From Bacteroidia bacterium (GTDB lineage Bacteria > Bacteroidota > Bacteroidia > M30B66), in NCBI GenBank assembly GCA_019695235.1, contig JAIBAI010000001.1, positions 78,476-142,475 of the forward strand: DNA of 64,000 bases, written 5' to 3'. The notes under the pieces are model-generated. The model saw only the letters and a program-made list of their open reading frames with translations. It did no database searches and had not been told where the DNA came from. Both the position numbers and the translations under genes were made by a program. Numbering within the stretch: position 1 is the first letter of the stretch; each line of letters begins with the position of its first letter. Below, piece by piece: positions 38,533 through 47,276 of the stretch.

Positions 38533-39657
38533 ATGAACGTAGTTGATTTATTGCAAAAAGCCTTGAAAAGAGACTGGCTTACGCAGGAAGAAGGGGTTTT
38601 TTTATACAGGCAGGCAAATACGACCGACCTGATGCACCTTGGCCACCAGTTAAGGTTAATGCAAAAACCACGCTGGGAAGTCACCTGGCAAATTGATAGA
38701 AATGTCAATACCACCAATGTTTGTGTGGCCAATTGTAAGTTCTGCAACTTTTTCCGGATTCCGGGCCATGCGGAAGCATATATCACCAGTATGGACGAAT
38801 ATGCCAGCAAGGTTGAAGAGATGCGGCGGTTTGGTGCAGATCAGATGCTGCTGCAAGGGGGGCATCATCCGGAGCTCGGTATAGAATTTTACGAGGAACT
38901 TTTTAAAAACCTAAAAGCGGCATTTCCGGATATCAAACTTCACGCTTTAGGCCCCCCGGAAGTGGCACATATATCGAAGCTAAGCGGCCTGAGTCATACA
39001 CAAACCCTGCAAAGACTGAAATTAGCAGGGCTTGACTCATTGCCTGGTGCCGGGGCAGAGATTTTAAACGACCGTGTGCGCCGGATGATATCAAAAGGAA
39101 AATGTGGAGGTCAGGAATGGCTGGATGTGATGCGTGCAGCACACCAATTACATATTACCACCTCTGCCACAATGATGTTTGGCCATGTGGAAACCATTGA
39201 AGAGCGTTTTGAGCATCTTGTATGGCTTCGTCAGGTGCAGCATGAAAAACCTGCTGATGCTAAGGGTTTTTTGGCGTTTATCCCCTGGCCTTTTCAGGAT
39301 GACGGTACTTTGTTGCGCCGTATTCGTGGGGTGCGCAACAAGGTAAGTGCTGAAGAATACATCCGCATGGTGGCATTAAGTCGTATCATGCTTCCTAATA
39401 TTCAAAATATTCAGGCTTCCTGGCTGACGGTAGGAGAAGTTACAGCTCAGATTTGTTTGTATGCAGGTGCCAATGACTTTGGCTCCATTATGCTGGAAGA
39501 AAATGTAGTATCAGCAGCAGGAGCGCCACATCGGTTTACCGCAGCAGGTATCCAACATGCCATCAGGGAAGCAGGGTTTGAGCCACGCCTGCGAAATCAA
39601 CAATATGAATACCGCACCTTGCCTGAAAATCTTGAGCAACAAGTGATTAATTACTAA
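38533..39657 (+). CDS. mqnC: Cyclic dehypoxanthinyl futalosine synthase (radical SAM)
   Basis: A 374-residue radical SAM enzyme of the futalosine menaquinone pathway, which cyclises dehypoxanthinyl futalosine. The 4Fe-4S cluster motif CxxxCxxC is C64, C68 and C71 (CVANCKFC). The choice of MqnC over the paralogue MqnE rests on LDSLPGAGAEILNDRVR, TTSATMMFGHVET and FIPWPFQ. The length fits. No other mqn gene lies in the window, so the pathway is dispersed. Its presence argues that this organism makes menaquinone by futalosine and not by the classical Men route. Confidence 0.9.
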   Translation: MNVVDLLQKALKRDWLTQEEGVFLYRQANTTDLMHLGHQLRLMQKPRWEVTWQIDRNVNTTNVCVANCKFCNFFRIPGHAEAYITSMDEYASKVEEMRRFGADQMLLQGGHHPELGIEFYEELFKNLKAAFPDIKLHALGPPEVAHISKLSGLSHTQTLQRLKLAGLDSLPGAGAEILNDRVRRMISKGKCGGQEWLDVMRAAHQLHITTSATMMFGHVETIEERFEHLVWLRQVQHEKPADAKGFLAFIPWPFQDDGTLLRRIRGVRNKVSAEEYIRMVALSRIMLPNIQNIQASWLTVGEVTAQICLYAGANDFGSIMLEENVVSAAGAPHRFTAAGIQHAIREAGFEPRLRNQQYEYRTLPENLEQQVINY

Positions 39658-39702
39658 GCACAAATTGTTGATTAACTGATAATTACCTTTTGTTATCTGC
39701 AC

Positions 39703-40719
39703 TTATGGTTTAAACAGTTGAAGCAGTCCTTCACGAACTGATAACTGCCCGTTTTCGATGGCCATTTCGAGTGCCTTCAGCTGGAGTTTGTTAGCCTGGT
39801 CATCATAGAACCGGGCAAGTACTTCCTGTTTCACCTGTTCGTGAAACCAGTTGAGCATTTGTGCTTTTCTGTTGGCGTCGAAAAAGCCGCTTTGCTTTAT
39901 TGATTCAAAAAATGTTTCAATAACCTGGGCAATTTTTTCAACAGAAGCTTCATCAAGGGCTGAGCAGATGTGTGCCTGGGTTGTAAAGCCGGAGTCATGC
40001 AGGGGCATAAAATGTAAAGCTCTGGCGATTTCCTGACGTGCGGCTTTGGCTTTGTCAACATTTTCGCCATCAGCCTTATTAACCAGGATAATATCAGCCA
40101 TTTCCATAATACCACGTTTGATACCTTGCAATTCATCGCCGGCACCTGCCAGCAGAATGAGTACAAAGAGGTCGGTCATGCCATGGGCTTCTGTTTCGCT
40201 TTGCCCCACCCCTACTGTTTCGACTAAAATAACGTCAAAGCCGGCTGCCTCACATAAGATGATAGATTCACGCGTTTTAGCAGCGACTCCTCCTAATACA
40301 CCTGACGAAGGACTTGGGCGAATGAATGCCTGTTTACTTGCCGACAAGGTTGGCATCCGGGTTTTGTCGCCCAGAATGCTGCCTTTCCCTATGCCACTGC
40401 TGGGGTCAATGGCAAGCACAGCTACTTTTTTCCCCTGATTTACAAAGCGATTTCCAAGAGCCTCAATTAGGGTGCTTTTGCCTGCACCAGGTAAGCCCGT
40501 GATACCAATGCGGATGCTTTTTCCGCTATGAGGTATTGCCTGATTGAGTAAGCGGGCAGCTTCTACTCTATCGGCAGGCGCATTGCTTTCAACCAGGGTA
40601 ATGCCACGCGACAATGCAGCATGGTCACCTGCCAAAAGCTTTTCAAAGAACAATGCCGGATTGCTTTCCTTTCGGGCTTGCCTTATTTTTTCAATACGTA
40701 CATCTTTTTTTTTGGCCAT
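39703..40719 (-). CDS. meaB: Methylmalonyl-CoA mutase-associated GTPase MeaB
   Basis: A 338-residue G3E-type GTPase that protects and reactivates adenosylcobalamin-dependent methylmalonyl-CoA mutase. Walker A GLPGAGKST is at residues 75-83, switch regions include DPSSGIGKGSILGDKTRM, then VETVGVGQSE, and the base-recognition motif NKADG. The length agrees with the family (about 330). The mutase itself is not in the window. It is the last gene of purL-radC-meaB, five bases after radC. Confidence 0.95.
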   Translation of the reverse strand: MAKKKDVRIEKIRQARKESNPALFFEKLLAGDHAALSRGITLVESNAPADRVEAARLLNQAIPHSGKSIRIGITGLPGAGKSTLIEALGNRFVNQGKKVAVLAIDPSSGIGKGSILGDKTRMPTLSASKQAFIRPSPSSGVLGGVAAKTRESIILCEAAGFDVILVETVGVGQSETEAHGMTDLFVLILLAGAGDELQGIKRGIMEMADIILVNKADGENVDKAKAARQEIARALHFMPLHDSGFTTQAHICSALDEASVEKIAQVIETFFESIKQSGFFDANRKAQMLNWFHEQVKQEVLARFYDDQANKLQLKALEMAIENGQLSVREGLLQLFKP

Positions 40720-40724
40720 GGCCT

Positions 40725-41429
40725 TTACAACAAGGATTCGTCAGCAAAACTCATATAGCCACTATCGGTAATAATCAGGTGGTCTAAAAGCCGCATATCC
40801 ATCAGTTCAGCAGCTTGTTTTAAGCGGCTGGTAAGCCGAATGTCACTGTCGCTGGGTTTTAAATTCCCTGATGGATGGTTATGGCAAACAATCAAACTAC
40901 TGGCGGCGTTGTCGAGGGCAAAGCGAAGAATCAAACGAAGATCAGCCGTAGTAGCGTCTATGCCTCCGATGCTGATTTTGCGGGTACTGATGACTTTATT
41001 GCTTCTGTTGGCTGCAATTGCCCAGAATTCTTCGTTGGGCAAGTCGCCAATACGAGGGCCCATTAACTCATAGATATCGCGACTTTGTCTTATATGGTTT
41101 CTCTGCACCGGTGCAGCTTCCTGACGTCGGCGCCCCAGTTCGAGCGCTGCTACAATGCTAACTGCCTTGGCTGGCCCAACGCCATTGAGACGGGTAAGTT
41201 CTTCCACACTTTTTTTTCCTAATTCAAGAAGGTTATTTCCTGAAAGGTGCATTATACGGCGCGCCAGTTCAACAGCGCTTTCACGACGCGTACCTGTACC
41301 AATGATGATGGCTAGCAGTTCGGCTTCACTTAAAACATGGCGCCCTTTTTGCAAGAGTTTTTCTCTTGGGCGGTCATCTTCGTTCCATTGACGGATAGGC
41401 CTGAAGCTATGTTCATCAGAGTTGCTCAT
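40725..41429 (-). CDS. radC: RadC family JAB/MPN-domain protein
   Basis: A 234-residue protein with an N-terminal helix-hairpin-helix ([12 protein letters not shown], 81-92). The C-terminal JAMM metalloprotease-like motif is HNHPSG (183-188) with Asp194/Asp196. Despite its name it is not a proven DNA-repair enzyme; it is linked to DNA processing and natural transformation. It overlaps purL by 14 bases, with the start inside the purL 3' end, so translation coupling is likely. Confidence 0.94.
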   Translation of the reverse strand: MSNSDEHSFRPIRQWNEDDRPREKLLQKGRHVLSEAELLAIIIGTGTRRESAVELARRIMHLSGNNLLELGKKSVEELTRLNGVGPAKAVSIVAALELGRRRQEAAPVQRNHIRQSRDIYELMGPRIGDLPNEEFWAIAANRSNKVISTRKISIGGIDATTADLRLILRFALDNAASSLIVCHNHPSGNLKPSDSDIRLTSRLKQAAELMDMRLLDHLIITDSGYMSFADESLL

Positions 41430-43659
41430 GCATGATGTTCGTTAAAGCATTGTTGTAAAGCCCGAACAAGTTTTTTATCTGCCCGAAACTGATATCGTCT
41501 ACCTTAACTTCTGCGGAAGAAACATGACCTAATTGCTTGAATGTCAGCGAAGAATGTTGTTCTAAAGCTGTTTTAAATGCTTCTAGTTTTGCAGGCTTCA
41601 CGCTTACTACTACCCTGCCTTGTGCTTCGCCAAAAAGAAAAGCGTCATTGCGAATGCCTTGTTCTGATTGAATATCACAGCCCAATGAGTTCACAAAGCC
41701 TGATTCAGCAAGGGTAACAAACAAGCCGCCATCAGAAACATCATGGGCTGATTCAATCAGTTTGCCTTTTGTAAGGGTAGCGAGTGCAGCCTGAAGGACT
41801 AATTCATCGTTAATATTGAAGGCCGGTGCCGGACTTAAAGCAACTTTATGCCATGAACTCAGGTATTGAGAGGAAGAAATGTCGTTGCGACTACTACCTA
41901 ACATAAATATCAAATCACCTGCACTCTCAAAACCAAGTCCCATGGCCTCTTCAGGCGAATCCATCAGGCCAATCATACCGATGGTTGGTGTTGGGAAAAC
42001 AGGTACTGTTGAATTATCCAGCACCGTTTGATTGTAAAAACTCACGTTACCACCTGTAACGGGCGTATCAAATGCCCGGCAGGCAGCTCCCATGCCTTTG
42101 ATAGCACCTACAAATTGCCAATAAACTTCAGGGTTATAAGGATTTCCGAAGTTCAGGCAATTGGTAACCCCAAGTGGTTTGGCGCCTGAACAAACAAGGT
42201 TTCTGGCAGCTTCGGCCACTGCAATGGATGCACCGGTTTCAGGGTCGGCATGTACGTATCGTGCATTGCAATCAACTGTCATTGCCAGCACCTTACCGGT
42301 ATCTTTTAGATAAAGCAATCCGGCATCAGCGGGTTTATTGGTACTGATATTAGCAGTACCCACCATTGAATCGTACTGGTCGTAAACCCAACGTTTACTT
42401 GCGATATTCGGATGGCCTAACAGGTGCAGGGCTATTTCTTTCAGGTTGTCAGGCTCAGGGATACTGTTGATGTCGAATTTTTTCGTTTCACTGAAGTAAG
42501 CAGGTTCTTTGTATTCGCGATGATATATCGGGGCACCGCCACCAAGTACCAAATCGTTTGCAGGTACATCAGCTACCAATTCACCTTTCATGTAATATTT
42601 CAAACGCCCGCCTTCAATCACCTCCCCGATAATGGCGTGATGAAGGTCCCATTTATCAAATACAGCTTCCACCTCCGCTTCTCTTCCGGCCTCAACAACC
42701 ATCAGCATTCTTTCTTGCGACTCGGATAATAGGATTTCCCATGCCTGCATACCTTCCTGCCGTGTAGGTACTTTGTCGAGCCAGATATTCATGCCGTGCT
42801 CACCTTTTGCCGACATTTCAGATGTACTGCACGTGATTCCGGCAGCGCCCATGTCTTGCATACCAATGATGGCGCCGGTTTTGATTACCTCCAATGTGGC
42901 TTCGAGTAATAATTTTTCCTGGAAGGGATCACCCACCTGTACTGCCGGAAGGTCTTTGGCTGACTCCTCATTAAGGTCGCCCGAAGCAAAAGTAGCACCA
43001 TGGATACCGTCTTTTCCGGTAGAAGAGCCTACAATGTACACATGATTTCCTGCACCGTAGGAAGTAGCAGAAGCAGTTTCGCCAACTTTAACAATTCCAA
43101 CAGACATGGCATTTACCAGTGGATTCTCGTTGTAGCAGGGGTCAAAAAACACTTCTCCACCCAACACCGGAATACCAAAGGCATTGCCATAATCGCCAAT
43201 ACCTTTCACAACCCCTTTGAGCAGCCAGCGTGTTTTGTCGAGTTTAAGATTACCAAACCTTAAGCTGTTTAGCTGTGCTACCGGCCTGGCTCCCATAGTA
43301 AAGATATCACGGTTGATACCGCCTACACCCGTTGCAGCACCCTGGTAAGGCTCTAAAGCTGATGGGTGATTATGTGATTCTATTTTAAAAGCACAGGCAT
43401 ATCCCTTTCCTATATCAACCAATCCGGCATTTTCTTCCCCGGCTTTGGCAAGCATACCTGCTCCTTCACGGGGCAATGTTTTAAGCCAGACGATTGAGTT
43501 TTTATAGGAGCAATGTTCGCTCCACATTACCGAAAAAATACTTAATTCGGTAAAATTGGGAGTACGCCCCAAAATCTCCTTAATTCGCTCAAATTCTTCC
43601 GGCAATAAGCCTAATTTTTTAGCAGTTTCAACAGTTGTTAGCTGATCAGTTGTTTGCAT
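41416..43659 (-). CDS. purL: Phosphoribosylformylglycinamidine synthase subunit PurL (small type)
   Basis: The ATP-dependent FGAM synthetase of purine synthesis (step four), requiring PurQ and PurS. About 747 residues matches the small PurL class. Motifs include [14 protein letters not shown] (about 45-58), [23 protein letters not shown] near residue 90 and [22 protein letters not shown] prefer the ATG at 43659 over a TTG at 43671: a -7 box (43676-43683) would start transcription near 43670, and the ATG precedes MQTTDQ. It heads the purL-radC-meaB operon. Confidence 0.97.
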   Translation of the reverse strand: MQTTDQLTTVETAKKLGLLPEEFERIKEILGRTPNFTELSIFSVMWSEHCSYKNSIVWLKTLPREGAGMLAKAGEENAGLVDIGKGYACAFKIESHNHPSALEPYQGAATGVGGINRDIFTMGARPVAQLNSLRFGNLKLDKTRWLLKGVVKGIGDYGNAFGIPVLGGEVFFDPCYNENPLVNAMSVGIVKVGETASATSYGAGNHVYIVGSSTGKDGIHGATFASGDLNEESAKDLPAVQVGDPFQEKLLLEATLEVIKTGAIIGMQDMGAAGITCSTSEMSAKGEHGMNIWLDKVPTRQEGMQAWEILLSESQERMLMVVEAGREAEVEAVFDKWDLHHAIIGEVIEGGRLKYYMKGELVADVPANDLVLGGGAPIYHREYKEPAYFSETKKFDINSIPEPDNLKEIALHLLGHPNIASKRWVYDQYDSMVGTANISTNKPADAGLLYLKDTGKVLAMTVDCNARYVHADPETGASIAVAEAARNLVCSGAKPLGVTNCLNFGNPYNPEVYWQFVGAIKGMGAACRAFDTPVTGGNVSFYNQTVLDNSTVPVFPTPTIGMIGLMDSPEEAMGLGFESAGDLIFMLGSSRNDISSSQYLSSWHKVALSPAPAFNINDELVLQAALATLTKGKLIESAHDVSDGGLFVTLAESGFVNSLGCDIQSEQGIRNDAFLFGEAQGRVVVSVKPAKLEAFKTALEQHSSLTFKQLGHVSSAEVKVDDISFGQIKNLFGLYNNALTNIMHEQL

Positions 43660-43953
43660 GGCATCAATCAAGCTGCAAACCTACGAAATACGCTATGTGT
43701 TTTCAGAAAACTTTATAAACAACATGGTTGATTAATTTTGGTGATTTTGCATCAGGTGCAAAACAAATAAGTATTTGTTACCTTATATTGATGCGCATGT
43801 CAGACAAGCTTTGAGCTGACATTTGTCACATAGACTGTTTTGGTGCTGAAAATCGGTACTTTCGGGCGTTTTTTTAGCTGTTATTTCAATATGTTTTATT
43901 TGCATATAGCACTGCTGTATGGTAAAAATCCGAACATTCGTTAAAGTTTAATT
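43660..43953. other. Divergent intergenic region purL / CoA-transferase gene
   Basis: About 290 non-coding bases. Besides the purL promoter it holds two inverted repeats: TTTTGCA (43745-43751) with TGCAAAA (43757-43763), and TGTCAG (43798-43803) with CTGACA (43816-43821). Neither carries a T-tract, so they read as operator- or structure-like. No clear TAnnTTTG box for the CoA-transferase gene was found. Confidence 0.5.
43676..43683 (-). promoter_or_regulatory. -7 promoter box TAGGTTTG of the purL operon
   Basis: TAGGTTTG (minus strand) ends 16 bases before the ATG at 43659 and only 4 bases before the alternative TTG at 43671, which supports the ATG as the purL start. Confidence 0.5.
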
Positions 43954-45246
43954 ATGTCGAAATTTTGTTCTGCCACTGAAGCGCTTCAACTCATTAAATC
44001 AGGCGAGACCGTATTTGTACAGGGTAGTGCCGCCACCCCCTTGCATCTTTTACATGCCCTTGAGGAGCGTGCTCATGAGGTACAAAACGTGCAAATTGTA
44101 AGCATCAGTTTATTAGGTGATATTGGCATCAACAAACCAGAATACAGGCAAAATTTTTTCTTCAACACCTTATTTGTTTCAGAGCCTACAAGGCAGAATG
44201 TCAATCAATTAAACGGCGATTATCTTCCGGTTTTTCTCAGTGAAATTCATTTGCTGTTTGAGCGCCGCTTATTGCCGCTTGATGTTGCGCTAATTCACGT
44301 GTCGCCGCCTGATAAGCACGGTTTTTGCTCCTTAGGTCTTTCGGTTGACGTTACGCGGGCCGCTACCAAGGCGGCTAGGAAAATTATTGCGCAGGTGAAT
44401 CCCAATATGCCGCGTACGCACGGCGACGGAGTGATTCACATCAGCGAAATTGATGCCCTTGTAGCGGTTGATGAAGTATTGCCGGAAGTGAGTTACAGCA
44501 ATCAGGTTGGTGATAAGGAGCGTATTATCGGACAGTACGCAGCTGGTATTATCGAAGACCGTTCAACATTACAAATGGGTATTGGTACTATTCCAGACGC
44601 GGTTTTGCAGAATCTTTCCGGACATAAAGATTTGGGTATTCATACTGAAATGTTTTCAGATGGCGTAATGCACCTGATGAAGCAAGGAGTAATTACAAAC
44701 GCCTACAAGAAAAAGCATAAATACAAGACAGCGACATCCTTTGCTATCGGAACCCGCGACTTATACGATTTTGTAGATGATAACCCAGGATTTGTTTTTT
44801 TGCAGGCGGGCTATGTCAACGACGGACATGTAATCAGAAGCAATCCACGTGTGGCTGCTGTAAACAGTGCAATTGAAGTTGATTTAACCGGACAGGTTTG
44901 TGCTGATTCAATCGGTTGCAGAATGTATTCAGGCGTGGGAGGCCAGGTTGATTTTATTAGAGGGGCTTCGCTTTCAGAAGGAGGTAAACCCATTATTGCC
45001 ATGACATCAGTGACAAACAAGGGAGCCACAAAGATTGTTCCTGAGTTGAAAGCTGGTGCAGGTGTTGTAACCACCCGGGCCCACATGCATTATTTAATTA
45101 CCGAGCATGGCGTTGCTTATCTTTATGGGAAAAACCTTCACCAACGCGCCCTTGAAATAATAAAGATTGCAGCCCCCGAACACAGGGAAATGCTTGAAAA
45201 CTATGTTCGGGAGCGCTTCGGAAAACGTATTTTCAGCTTAGGCTAA
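43954..45246 (+). CDS. Acetyl-CoA hydrolase / 4-hydroxybutyrate CoA-transferase family protein
   Basis: A 430-residue CoA-transferase-fold enzyme. It transfers or hydrolyses acyl-CoA. Glycine-rich LQMGIGTIPDAVL (about 209-221) is followed by HTEMFSDG, where Glu232 is the probable catalytic residue that forms the acyl-glutamyl-CoA intermediate. EHGVAYLYG near the C-terminus is a family signature. The sequence cannot separate hydrolase from acetate, succinate or 4-hydroxybutyrate transferase. It is monocistronic apart from a possible read-through into the next gene 29 bases downstream. Confidence 0.9.
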   Translation: MSKFCSATEALQLIKSGETVFVQGSAATPLHLLHALEERAHEVQNVQIVSISLLGDIGINKPEYRQNFFFNTLFVSEPTRQNVNQLNGDYLPVFLSEIHLLFERRLLPLDVALIHVSPPDKHGFCSLGLSVDVTRAATKAARKIIAQVNPNMPRTHGDGVIHISEIDALVAVDEVLPEVSYSNQVGDKERIIGQYAAGIIEDRSTLQMGIGTIPDAVLQNLSGHKDLGIHTEMFSDGVMHLMKQGVITNAYKKKHKYKTATSFAIGTRDLYDFVDDNPGFVFLQAGYVNDGHVIRSNPRVAAVNSAIEVDLTGQVCADSIGCRMYSGVGGQVDFIRGASLSEGGKPIIAMTSVTNKGATKIVPELKAGAGVVTTRAHMHYLITEHGVAYLYGKNLHQRALEIIKIAAPEHREMLENYVRERFGKRIFSLG

Positions 45247-45263
45247 TTCAGCCATGAAGCACC

Positions 45264-45271
45264 TACCTTTG
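45264..45271 (+). promoter_or_regulatory. -7 box TACCTTTG four bases before the membrane-protein ATG
   Basis: TACCTTTG ends at 45271 and the ATG is at 45276, so a transcript from this box would be leaderless or nearly so. Confidence 0.45.
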
Positions 45272-45275
45272 CGGC

Positions 45276-46643
45276 ATGAAAATGGTGGGTATCCGGATGC
45301 TGTTGCTTGCACTGCTGGTTTTGTTAACCAGATTGCCCTTCTTAAGTCAGGGGTATGGGAGCGAAGATGATAGCTGGGGACTTGTGCTCAATGCACGTCA
45401 AATGGCTGAAACAGGCGAATACTCGTTTTCGCGCTTACCCGGGCATCCTGTACAGGAATACGTACTGATGTTGATGCCTTATGCTGGTGCGTTTGTGATG
45501 AACTTGCTGAGTGCATTGTTCTCTGTTGCTGCTGTAATTTGCTTTGCATTTATCCTGCGGGTTTACAAGATTCATCAGTGGCTATTATGGTCAGTTGTCT
45601 TTGCTACTATTCCGATAATCTGGATAAGTAGTACCTATACCATTGACTATATCTGGGCCCTGGCCTTTGTGTTATTTGCCTGGTTGGCTTTGCTAAAAAG
45701 GCGGTACACCCTGGTAGCGCTTTTTCTGGGCTTTGCTATTGCTTGTCGTATCACTTCCGGTGCTGTTTTAATCGGTTTTGCATGGATTGCATTTCGTCAG
45801 GAGGGGCGAAAATTACCTCAGGTAGTATGGATGGGTGTTTTAACAATGGTGGTAGCCGCATGTTGGTATTTCCCTTCGTGGTTACGTTATGGCTGGTCAT
45901 TCTTTGACACCTATCGCCTGCCCTACCCATCGTTACCTAAAGTAATTTACAAGGCTACATTTGGGGTATGGGGGCTTTCAGGGTTTATTGCCATTCTGCT
46001 CCTTCTTTGGCAGAAATTGCGTAATCAGGCTGATTCATTATTGCCGGACGGACATCTGACAGCCATTATTTTAAACATTTTACTGTATCTGGCAGCTTTT
46101 CTGGTACTACCGCAAAAGTCAGCATTCTGGATACCTGCATTGCCATTTATGCTGTTTTGGCTTGTATATCAGATAAGAAAGCCGACGTTGGTGAACATCA
46201 CTGCTATTTTGTTTCTGCTATCCTCCATTACAGGAGGCTTTAATCTTGCAAATGCTGAGCGCGGCGCCAATTATTCAAAAGCAGCCCTGGTACGCACTGT
46301 AGCTGGTCAGGAAGTATTTTTTGATCCGTTAAACGGGCCCTTGCAAAATGAATACAGCAGGCGCGAAAACCGGCAAGTTTATATTGAATCAGCTGTAAAA
46401 GCAGCCCAAAAACTTGATTCAGGCGCTCTGGTACTTTGTGGCTGGTGGACCAATCAGTTTATTGTCAACTGCCAGGACCAGGGTGCTTGCCAGGTTCAGG
46501 TAGCTGAGTTTTTCAATAAGACACAACTCGACAGCGTTATAAAATCCGGCACCCGAATTTGGTATTTATCTGAAATAGACCAGGCGAATGATGAGCGGTA
46601 TCAGATGAATTATACGGCCAGTGTAGGTCGGAAGCTGGATTAG
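45276..46643 (+). CDS. Polytopic membrane protein, GT-C glycosyltransferase-like
   Basis: A 455-residue integral membrane protein with about 10-12 membrane segments and a 110-residue soluble tail. After TM1 the loop GYGSEDDSWGLVLNARQMAETG carries a Glu-Asp-Asp triplet, the typical GT-C acidic position after the first membrane helix. Family assignment beyond GT-C/mannosyltransferase-like is not possible by eye. It could use lipid-linked sugars. An alternative start is the ATG two codons on (MVGIRML). A -7 box 4 bases upstream suggests independent transcription. Confidence 0.7.
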   Translation: MKMVGIRMLLLALLVLLTRLPFLSQGYGSEDDSWGLVLNARQMAETGEYSFSRLPGHPVQEYVLMLMPYAGAFVMNLLSALFSVAAVICFAFILRVYKIHQWLLWSVVFATIPIIWISSTYTIDYIWALAFVLFAWLALLKRRYTLVALFLGFAIACRITSGAVLIGFAWIAFRQEGRKLPQVVWMGVLTMVVAACWYFPSWLRYGWSFFDTYRLPYPSLPKVIYKATFGVWGLSGFIAILLLLWQKLRNQADSLLPDGHLTAIILNILLYLAAFLVLPQKSAFWIPALPFMLFWLVYQIRKPTLVNITAILFLLSSITGGFNLANAERGANYSKAALVRTVAGQEVFFDPLNGPLQNEYSRRENRQVYIESAVKAAQKLDSGALVLCGWWTNQFIVNCQDQGACQVQVAEFFNKTQLDSVIKSGTRIWYLSEIDQANDERYQMNYTASVGRKLD

Positions 46644-46851
46644 AATAACAGAAAATTATTTGTGTCCGGAGGATAATTCTATCACAATGCTGTCTTTATT
46701 CAGCATGCTGCCGATGTAATGCCTGCTATGGTTTTAACAAGAATATAAAAGGCTTTCATATACAACCTTCAGGTTTAGTCATAGCATAGGTAGAAATCGG
46801 CAAATTGAACTTATGAACCCTATATACACCGAATGATACTGCTAAAGATTT

Positions 46852-47229
46852 TCACGAAAAGTGATGACCGACGTAAAGTCCAGCAAAAGTTGCCGCCAAA
46901 CAAATCAGAATGCTTCCAAAAACATATATCGCTGCAATTGTAAACTGCCCCTGATGTATTAGACTTAGGGTTTCGCGACTAAATGAAGAGAAGGTACTAA
47001 AACCACCGCAAAATCCGACTGTTAGAAACAATTTCGTGGGTTCCGAAATCACATGCTTTTGGCTTGCAAAGCCAATAATGCTTCCCAGGGCCAAACAGGC
47101 TAAAAGGTTAACAAAGAATGTCCCTGCCGGAAACAGTCCATATCGCTCATGTTCAATAAACCTACCCATCACATATCTGGCAATGCCACCCAGGCCACTT
47201 CCAAAAAATATCGCAATCAATTCCTTCAA
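46852..47229 (-). CDS. crcB: Fluoride ion exporter CrcB/Fluc
   Basis: A 125-residue four-helix membrane channel that expels fluoride as a dual-topology dimer. The hallmark FCGGFSTFSSFSRE, with its Phe-box residues, is at about residues 72-85, and GGIARYVMGRF starts the first helix. Length agrees (about 120-130). The start is a TTG at 47229, since no in-frame ATG exists upstream before a TAA. It lies 47 bases after the T9SS protein gene on the same strand, and no fluoride riboswitch is visible in that gap. Confidence 0.95.
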   Translation of the reverse strand: MKELIAIFFGSGLGGIARYVMGRFIEHERYGLFPAGTFFVNLLACLALGSIIGFASQKHVISEPTKLFLTVGFCGGFSTFSSFSRETLSLIHQGQFTIAAIYVFGSILICLAATFAGLYVGHHFS

Positions 47230-47276
47230 TTTTTTTTGAATTTAGTGGTAGTTCAGAATGTTGTGAAAGATATGGC

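Noticed and set aside
38533..39657. Assignment of the futalosine-pathway gene as mqnE
   Set aside because: GHVET, FIPWPFQ and DRVRRMIS fit MqnC; MqnE has GHIE and FIPLxFHPENT-type motifs.
46644..46851. Inverted repeats between the GT-C-like gene and crcB (for example ATGCTG at 46687-46692 with CAGCAT at 46701-46706)
   Set aside because: Stems are short and have no T-tract, so they do not stand out as a terminator or regulator.
47230..47276. Possible fluoride riboswitch upstream of crcB
   Set aside because: Only 47 bases separate crcB from the preceding gene, and no fluoride-aptamer pattern is visible.
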